Shown here one piece after another: positions 18,581 through 22,321 of a DNA stretch of 22,321 nucleotides. The notes under the pieces were generated by a model that saw nothing but the letters and a program-made list of their open reading frames with translations, was not told the origin of the DNA and made no database searches. Source of the DNA: an uncultured Pelagibacteraceae bacterium (lineage in GTDB: Bacteria; Pseudomonadota; Alphaproteobacteria; Pelagibacterales; Pelagibacteraceae); the NCBI GenBank assembly GCA_902513415.1, contig CABXMS010000006.1:1-22321 (forward strand). The letters are read 5' to 3'. Position numbers and translations under genes: made by a program. Position 1 is the stretch's first letter. Each line of letters opens with the position of its first letter.

Positions 18581-19589
18581 AATAATATTTATATTTTCTA
18601 TTAATTCTAATGCAGATGAAAATAATATCAAACAATATTCAAAAGACTACGGAACTCTTGCATTAATGTATCATAGATTTGAAGAAAACAAATATCCATC
18701 CACAAATATTAAAATGGAAATATTTAAAAAACAAATTGATATTATAAAAAAAAATAACCATAATTTTATAAATCTTGATGAATTTAGCAATAAATTTGAA
18801 AATCCAAAAAATAAAAAAAAAATTTTAATCACAATCGATGATGCTTTTTACTCTTTTTATGACAAGGCTTGGCCATATCTAAAAAAAAATAAAATACCTT
18901 TTATTTTGTTTGTTTCAACCGAGCCGGTAGGAAAGCACGGTTACATGACTTGGGATCAAATAAAAGAAATTGAAAAAGAAGATTTTGTAACTATTGGCAA
19001 TCATTCTCATTCTCATAAATACTTAGTAGATTTAGATTTTAATGAATTTCAAGATGACATTGATAAATCAATTAAAATATTTAAAGATAAATTGGGATAT
19101 AATCCTGTTTATTTTTCATATCCATTTGGAGAATATAGTTTAGAACAAAAAAAATATATTAGTAATAATTTTAAGTTTGCTTTTGGACAACATTCTGGTG
19201 TAATTGATTTTAATAAAGACAAATATGAATTACCAAGATTTCCAATAAACGAAAAATATGGTGATTTGAAAAGATTTGAGTTCTTAATAAATTTATTACC
19301 TCTTCAGTTTAAAAAAATTTTTCCTGAGGATAAATTTATTACTGATAAAAAAAACCCTCCTAATTTATTAATAGAATTTTTTAAAGAACAAAAAAACATT
19401 AATAATATAAATTGTTTTTCCGATGAAGGAAATAAATGGAAAAAATCTAATATTCAATTTAATAATAATAAACTATTAGTTAAATTTACAGAAAAGTTTA
19501 ATTTTAGAAGAGGTAGAGTTAATTGTTCATTAAATGATGACGACGGTTGGAAATGGCTTGGTATTCAATTTTCGGTTAAAATAGATTAA
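18528..19589 (+). CDS. Secreted polysaccharide deacetylase (NodB-fold)
   Basis: A predicted exported carbohydrate esterase family 4-like deacetylase. ATG 18528 gives 353 residues. A basic-hydrophobic stretch (IIKFFIIIFIFSI) ending SNA before DENN is a likely signal peptide with cleavage near residue 29. Domain motifs: GTLALMYHRFEE, the catalytic/metal Asp pair ITIDDAF, the metal histidines in GNHSHSHKYL, and FSYPFGEYS. The last 100 or so residues are a separate, unassigned region. The substrate is unknown; peptidoglycan or surface glycan is likely. The N-terminal 53 bp are antisense to the tsaB start, and no ribosome binding site is evident, so the exact start is uncertain. Its stop overlaps the neighbouring glucosaminidase stop. 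Confidence 0.85.
   Translation: MILNKILSVAASIIKFFIIIFIFSINSNADENNIKQYSKDYGTLALMYHRFEENKYPSTNIKMEIFKKQIDIIKKNNHNFINLDEFSNKFENPKNKKKILITIDDAFYSFYDKAWPYLKKNKIPFILFVSTEPVGKHGYMTWDQIKEIEKEDFVTIGNHSHSHKYLVDLDFNEFQDDIDKSIKIFKDKLGYNPVYFSYPFGEYSLEQKKYISNNFKFAFGQHSGVIDFNKDKYELPRFPINEKYGDLKRFEFLINLLPLQFKKIFPEDKFITDKKNPPNLLIEFFKEQKNINNINCFSDEGNKWKKSNIQFNNNKLLVKFTEKFNFRRGRVNCSLNDDDGWKWLGIQFSVKID
18604..18631 (-). promoter_or_regulatory. Putative promoter for tsaB-fur-miaB operon
   Basis: On the minus strand TTGATA (18631-18626) is followed after 16 bp by TAGAAT (18609-18604), about 25 bp before the tsaB ATG. It lies inside the coding region of the divergent deacetylase. A promoter is needed near here because the upstream minus-strand gene is separated from tsaB by the plus-strand gene. 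AT-rich sequence makes chance matches common. Confidence 0.4.
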
Positions 19590-20716
19590 ATTAATTTTTT
19601 TAACTTTTCACTCGTAGGTAATAATTTGGAATCATCAAAATCTACTAGTGAATTTTGTTTAATAATTTTAATTAATATTTCTGTATACTCCTTGCCAGTC
19701 GCTGCATATTTATCTAGATATTCTACTAGTTCTAAACTATTTAATTTTCCATTATTGTCTCTCTGTGTTGCTCTTTCTTCTCTAAATTCTTTATAACTTG
19801 AATGAGTATTTAAGTTTCTCTGATAAGCTCTTACAGAAGCTTGTAAAACCTTAAACTTCATAACTTTATGTGATGAATCAGAATCTGAAGCAGCGGGTTT
19901 AATACCTTCTCCAGACCAAGTCCATTGACCAAATAAAGCATTTCCTTCTAATGCAAATCTTGAAGTACCCCATCCAGTTTCTTTAGCTGCTTGTGCTATA
20001 GCTAGTGATACTGGAATTTCATCCATTCTAATTTTTAAAGTAGTTAAATCTCGATTAACTACCCCGTATTGTTTAAATTTATTATTTAACCAAACTCTCT
20101 CAGATTTAGAATTATTATTTTTATTTAATATTACAAATAATCTTTTTCTATCTAATTTAATTCTATTATTTTCCTCTAAAATAAGAGGCAGGACAATCTT
20201 AATGAATAATTCTTTTCTTTTTTTTGTGTTTTCAATAAATTTTATTTCATTTGGCAATAAATCTAATGATATTGGTTTTACCATTTTATTTTCTCTAACA
20301 TCATTTAAATTATACTTTGTTTCTTTAAATAATTGTTCTAGTGTTGATGCACTTAATCTTACTGTATCAGATGGAATTTCATTAAAATCAAAAACATCAA
20401 AAAATAAATCTTTAAAAGTAATTTTCTTTTTTTCTTCAGGCGATAGTTCTAATTCTTTTCCACTCAATACTTTTTCAAAATTTTTTTTTGAATTATTTTC
20501 AACAATTTCAGCTTTAGAAAAAACATCAATAACTATATTAGTAATTTTTGGAAGAACTCCAAAAAAACCGATTAGGAAAAAAGAAAATAAACCTATATAA
20601 AAAAAATTTTTAACATCATTGCCTAAAGATTTGGAAGGTTTTTTATCAATTTTATAACCTTTTTTTAGTAATATATTTTTTATTTTTGTTAATGATAATT
20701 TGTTAAAATTTGTCAT
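19586..20716 (-). CDS. Membrane-anchored Bax-like glucosaminidase
   Basis: A 376-residue predicted peptidoglycan hydrolase. One hydrophobic segment near residues 38-60 (YIGLFSFFLIGFFGVLPKI) follows a basic N-terminus, suggesting a signal anchor with the rest in the periplasm. The C-terminal half is a glucosaminidase domain of the Bax/FlgJ type: PVSLAIAQAAKETGWGTSRF with the likely catalytic Glu, then GNALFGQWTW and VRAYQRNLNTHSSYKEFR. The middle (about 75-200) is unassigned and lysine-rich. Its stop codon overlaps the deacetylase stop by 4 bp. With that gene it forms a cell-envelope pair inserted between nfuA and tsaB. Confidence 0.85.
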   Translation of the reverse strand: MTNFNKLSLTKIKNILLKKGYKIDKKPSKSLGNDVKNFFYIGLFSFFLIGFFGVLPKITNIVIDVFSKAEIVENNSKKNFEKVLSGKELELSPEEKKKITFKDLFFDVFDFNEIPSDTVRLSASTLEQLFKETKYNLNDVRENKMVKPISLDLLPNEIKFIENTKKRKELFIKIVLPLILEENNRIKLDRKRLFVILNKNNNSKSERVWLNNKFKQYGVVNRDLTTLKIRMDEIPVSLAIAQAAKETGWGTSRFALEGNALFGQWTWSGEGIKPAASDSDSSHKVMKFKVLQASVRAYQRNLNTHSSYKEFREERATQRDNNGKLNSLELVEYLDKYAATGKEYTEILIKIIKQNSLVDFDDSKLLPTSEKLKKLI

Positions 20717-20747
20717 ATATTTCTTATATATATTTTATCTTAAAATT

Positions 20748-21290
20748 CTAGAGAGCAATTACGTTTTTTACTTCAGGAATATAATGACTTAAAAGGCTTT
20801 GTACTCCTTGCTTTAAAGTCATAGTAGAACTTGGACAGCCAGAGCAACTACCTTGGAGCTGAACTGTAACTGTGCCATTCTTAAAATCTTTATATTTAAT
20901 ATCACCTCCATCTCTTTCTACGGCAGGACGAATTTTTGTTTCTAAAATTTTTATTATTTTTTTTTCAATTTCTGAAATATTTTTATTTGAATCTTTTTCC
21001 TTTTTAGAATCAATAATTATATTATTTCCATTAGAATAATAATCATTAATAAATGAAATTATAATATGTTTTAATTCTTCCCACTCTATTTTTTCATCTT
21101 TGTTTATTGAAAGAAAATCTTTAGCCAATAAAATGCCTGTCACTCCATTAATGGACAAAATATTTCTTATAAGTTCATTATCTGATTTAGATTTATGAGT
21201 AATCTCAATTGGACCATCATTCGAAACTTTCCTTTCAGGAAAAAACTTTAAAGAATTCGGGTTTGGTGTTTTTTCTGTTTTAATAAACAT
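20748..21290 (-). CDS. nfuA: NfuA-type iron-sulfur cluster carrier (NifU-like)
   Basis: Carries a 4Fe-4S cluster to apo-enzymes. The 180 residues have the N-terminal Nfu_N domain (MFIKTEKTPNPNSLKFFP) and a C-terminal NifU domain (about 105-180) with RPAVERDGGDIKYKDF and the cluster-binding CSGC in GSCSGCPSSTMTL. The linker is lysine/aspartate-rich. This is the common alphaproteobacterial architecture. It follows trpS by 46 bp and precedes the Bax-like gene by 31 bp. MiaB in the same window is a plausible client, but that is inference. Confidence 0.95.
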   Translation of the reverse strand: MFIKTEKTPNPNSLKFFPERKVSNDGPIEITHKSKSDNELIRNILSINGVTGILLAKDFLSINKDEKIEWEELKHIIISFINDYYSNGNNIIIDSKKEKDSNKNISEIEKKIIKILETKIRPAVERDGGDIKYKDFKNGTVTVQLQGSCSGCPSSTMTLKQGVQSLLSHYIPEVKNVIAL

Positions 21291-21336
21291 AGTTTTTATA
21301 TAATCATGATATAATAAAATTAAATAGTAATATTTC

Positions 21337-22321
21337 CTAAAAACCTATAATTTTTTTCATTTCTTTAACTTTTTTCGAAGCAATAGTGGTGGCTTTTTCC
21401 GCACCTTCTCTAAGTACACTATCTATAAAATTATTATCATTTTGTAACCTATTGATTTCATTAGATATTGGAGAGATTTTTTCTACAACTAACTCTGAAA
21501 GATCATTTTTAAAATCCGAAAAATTTTTTTTCTTAAATTCATCTATAGTAATTGAAATATTTTGATCTTTTAAGCTAGAATATATTCCAAATAGATTTTC
21601 AACTTCCGGCCTATTTCTTATATCTTTTTCATTAATAGGCATTGACTTATCATCAGTCTTTGCTTTTTTTATTTTATTTATTATATCATCTTTTTTATCT
21701 GTTAAATTAATTCTACTTAAATCTGAAGGATCTGATTTACTCATTTTCTTTGTTCCATCTTTTAAACTCATAATTCTAGAAAATTTTTTTTGAATTAAAG
21801 GTTCTGGTACCCTTAGAAAGTCAGGAGCATCAAAATCTAAATTAAACTTTTGAGCAATATCTCTTGAAAGTTCTAAATGTTGTTTTTGATCTTCTCCAAC
21901 AGGAACATGTGTTGCATCATATAGAAGAATGTCAGCTGCCATTAATATTGGATAAATGTACAATCCAATACTTGCTTTTTCTTTATCTTTCCCGGCTTTT
22001 TCTTTAAACTGTGTCATCCTATTCAACCATCCCATTCGAGCTATACATCCTAAAATCCATGAAGCATCAGCGTGCGCTGGAACCATAGATTGGTTAAAGA
22101 TTATACTTTTCTTTGGATCTATTCCGCTAGCCAAGAATACAGCAGTAGTTTCTCTAATGTTTTCTTTTAAGATTTTTGGATTTTGTTTTACAGTAATTGC
22201 ATGTAAATCTACAACACAATAAACACATTCATTTCCTTCTTGATTTTGAAGATCAACAAAATTTTTTATTGCACCTATATAATTTCCTATATGAAGATTA
22301 CCAGTTGGTTGAACACCAGAA
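21337..22321 (-). CDS. trpS: Tryptophanyl-tRNA synthetase, 5' end cut by the window
   Basis: Class Ic aminoacyl-tRNA synthetase charging tRNA-Trp. The frame stays open to the window edge, so the Met at 22134 is internal; reading back from the edge gives [18 protein letters not shown], the family N-terminus with the HIGH-type motif HIGN. KKMSKSD is the second ATP motif. [18 protein letters not shown] lies between them. About 328 residues are visible and only a few N-terminal residues are missing. The stop TAG is at 21337-21339. It heads the nfuA group on the minus strand. Confidence 0.97.
   Translation of the reverse strand, partial: SGVQPTGNLHIGNYIGAIKNFVDLQNQEGNECVYCVVDLHAITVKQNPKILKENIRETTAVFLASGIDPKKSIIFNQSMVPAHADASWILGCIARMGWLNRMTQFKEKAGKDKEKASIGLYIYPILMAADILLYDATHVPVGEDQKQHLELSRDIAQKFNLDFDAPDFLRVPEPLIQKKFSRIMSLKDGTKKMSKSDPSDLSRINLTDKKDDIINKIKKAKTDDKSMPINEKDIRNRPEVENLFGIYSSLKDQNISITIDEFKKKNFSDFKNDLSELVVEKISPISNEINRLQNDNNFIDSVLREGAEKATTIASKKVKEMKKIIGF

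Noticed and set aside
18581..18631. Longer tsaB starting at 18631
   Set aside because: The added 17 residues do not resemble the TsaB N-terminus, which begins exactly at MKNLIIDAAT.
20202..20600. 132-codon plus-strand ORF opposite the glucosaminidase gene
   Set aside because: Complement of the lysine-rich middle of the Bax-like protein; composition is explained by the sense strand.

Overview
The window is a compact, very AT-rich stretch of an alphaproteobacterial chromosome. Gaps are a few bases to about 180 bp and several genes overlap. The gene order (irr | fabA-fabB-fabI; trpS-nfuA-tsaB-fur-miaB-phoH-ybeY-lnt-metK; nusA-infB-rbfA-rpsO-pnp) is alphaproteobacterial. The low GC and extreme compaction suggest a streamlined marine lineage of the SAR11/Pelagibacter type. 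That assignment is an inference, since there is no rRNA here to test it.

Region 1 (1-2359, minus strand): a 3'-truncated catalase-peroxidase gene (katG) lies downstream of a Fur-superfamily regulator that looks like Irr. Two palindromic operator-like boxes precede katG, and two more lie between irr and the divergent fabA. This looks like an iron/heme or peroxide response module.

Region 2 (2360-4987, plus strand): fabA, fabB and fabI encode the unsaturated fatty acid branch and enoyl reduction of type II fatty acid synthesis. A 37-codon, very basic small ORF follows.

Region 3 (5040-12178, minus strand): the transcription/translation cluster nusA-infB-rbfA-rpsO-pnp, with a class I methyltransferase gene after pnp. 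The usual neighbours rimP, ylxR, truB and trmB are absent. A strong intrinsic-terminator hairpin lies directly in front of the nusA ribosome binding site, downstream of a plausible promoter, which suggests either a metK terminator or a nusA attenuator.

Region 4 (12279-18580, minus strand): tsaB-fur-miaB-phoH-ybeY-lnt-metK, tightly packed. TsaB is only 123 residues. Lnt has no ATG start and begins beside an A11 run inside the end of ybeY.

Region 5 (18528-20716): a secreted polysaccharide deacetylase gene on the plus strand and a membrane-anchored Bax-like glucosaminidase gene on the minus strand. Both are probably cell-envelope enzymes. They sit between nfuA and tsaB; the deacetylase overlaps the tsaB 5' end and meets the glucosaminidase gene at a shared TTAA.

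Region 6 (20748-22321, minus strand): nfuA (Fe-S cluster carrier) and a 5'-truncated trpS. I see no tRNA, rRNA, CRISPR array, insertion sequence or phage gene. No gene-free stretch exceeds 300 bases.
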